From positions 4,999,501 through 5,063,500 of the forward strand of contig NZ_CP157794.1 of assembly GCF_040111675.1 (NCBI RefSeq): a DNA stretch of 64,000 nt. Direction: 5' to 3'. The notes under the pieces are model-generated. The model had not been told where the DNA came from and made no database searches. It saw only the letters and a program-made list of their open reading frames with translations. Position numbers and translations under genes: made by a program. Shown here piece after piece: positions 63,406-64,000 of this stretch. Position 1 is the first letter of the stretch. The number at the start of each line of letters is the position of its first letter. Origin of the DNA: Salinarimonas sp. Lineage in GTDB: Bacteria; Pseudomonadota; Alphaproteobacteria; Rhizobiales; Beijerinckiaceae.

Positions 63406-63425
63406 TGCTTGCGAAAACGATAGCA
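63406..63425. promoter_or_regulatory. Imperfect palindrome upstream of vapB
   Basis: TGCTTGCGAAAACGATAGCA is an imperfect inverted repeat (six of eight arm pairs) around AAAA, 23 bases before the antitoxin start. FitA/VapB antitoxins bind such repeats to repress their operon. Sequence only. Confidence 0.35.
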
Positions 63426-63485
63426 CAGCGGGCGGGCGAACGATATCGGCCGATGGTCGCGGCGCGATCCCACGGCGCGGTCCGC

Positions 63486-64000
63486 TCACCCCATCAACGC
63501 CCGGCACCGCTCCGCGAAGCGCGTCTGCGCCACGTCCGCCGGCCAGGGCGTCAGCCAGACGTCGAGATCCGCCGGTGCGCCGTCCGGGTCGCCGAAGAAG
63601 GCGCGGGCCTCGGCGTCGGCGAAGCCGGCGAGGCGGGTCGCCTCGAGATAGGCGGCGGTGCGGTCGGCGCGCTTCGTGAGCTTGACGAGCGTCTGCGGCG
63701 GGATCGCGCGCAGGCCGAAGCGAAGGCGGATCGCGGAGAGCAGGCGCGTCTCGACCTCCTTGTAGACGTCGCCGATCACCGCCTTGAAGGGCGAGATCAT
63801 GTCGCCGATGACGTATTCGGGCGCATCGTGCAAGAGGATGCCGAGCCGCTCGGCGTCGCGCGCGTCCGGCGCCAGAGCCTGCGCGACGACGTCGACCAGC
63901 AGCGAGTGCTGGGCGACGGAGTAGATGTGCGCGCCGCGCGTCTGGCCGTTCCAGCGGGCGACGCGGGCGAGGCCGTGGGCGATGTCGTCGAGCTCGACGT
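63486..64000 (-). CDS. HD-domain hydrolase (YfbR-like), start outside the window
   Basis: At least 170 residues; the 5' end runs off the right edge. The visible part has VARWNGQTRGAHIYSVAQHS, then LLHDAPEYVIGDMISPFK, the HD motif and its surroundings in YfbR-type 5'-deoxynucleotidases. The reaction is probably hydrolysis of a nucleotide phosphate in a metal-dependent way. An ATG at 63833 starts inside the motif and is not the true start. Confidence 0.8.
   Translation of the reverse strand, partial: VELDDIAHGLARVARWNGQTRGAHIYSVAQHSLLVDVVAQALAPDARDAERLGILLHDAPEYVIGDMISPFKAVIGDVYKEVETRLLSAIRLRFGLRAIPPQTLVKLTKRADRTAAYLEATRLAGFADAEARAFFGDPDGAPADLDVWLTPWPADVAQTRFAERCRALMG

Overview
The window looks like a chromosomal segment of a very GC-rich alphaproteobacterium, most likely a Hyphomicrobiales (Rhizobiales) relative of Methylobacteriaceae/Salinarimonas. 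This is inferred from gene content and codon bias; no 16S rRNA is present. Supporting signs are a haem-type FixL with FixJ, an Irr-like (ICE) box in front of a Nfu scaffold gene, the alcohol dehydrogenase plus acyltransferase pair that ends rhizobial acpXL clusters, ETF-QO, a complete Liv-type ABC transporter and third-position G/C in nearly every codon. Almost all of the sequence is coding, on both strands, with many 4-bp stop/start overlaps.

Layout. 0-7.5 kb: RutE-like nitroreductase, hicAB toxin-antitoxin pair, nfuA, fixJ/fixL oxygen-sensing two-component pair, aminotransferase, a small membrane/secreted pair, rpmI-rplT. 7.5-17.3 kb: FAD amine oxidase, nucleotidyltransferase, GNAT, otsA-otsB (with an unusual membrane-anchored OtsA), then a housekeeping block (trmB, Trm112-like, LON-domain protein, CnoX-like thioredoxin, tRNA-editing deacylase). 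17.5-20.6 kb: tRNA-Gly(GCC), alcohol dehydrogenase, LpxL-family acyltransferase, DUF1223 protein. 20.6-26.5 kb: copper amine oxidase and, divergently, imelysin (IrpA)/di-haem peroxidase/di-haem oxidoreductase, probably an envelope iron-related operon. 26.5-36 kb: YgjP-like metallohydrolase, GAF-PAS-PAS-GGDEF-EAL protein, HAL-family lyase, ETF-QO, lytic transglycosylase, L,D-transpeptidase.

36-49 kb holds the main catabolic region: accA, then paaG-paaI-paaK-TetR on the minus strand and, divergently, paaN-livKHMGF-fadJ-like on the plus strand, with a near-perfect palindrome in the shared promoter region. The genes fit import and CoA-dependent breakdown of phenylacetate or a related aromatic acid; the PaaABCDE epoxidase and the PaaJ thiolase are not in the window. 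49.1-50.4 kb is a frameshifted IS481-family element. 50.5-64 kb is mostly housekeeping: MFS transporter, rlmN, mepA, trpS, NmrA/LysR pair, CorC-like protein, aroK-aroB, and a tightly overlapping vapB-vapC-acyl-CoA dehydrogenase-CopG run, ending in a truncated HD hydrolase.

No phage, CRISPR array, rRNA or classical defence island was seen. The most unusual items are the sensor-like N-terminus on OtsA, the Irr-type box over the nfuA promoter, the TA module translationally coupled to an acyl-CoA dehydrogenase, two large palindromic intergenic repeats, and a hairpin that contains the ribosome-binding site of a lytic transglycosylase.
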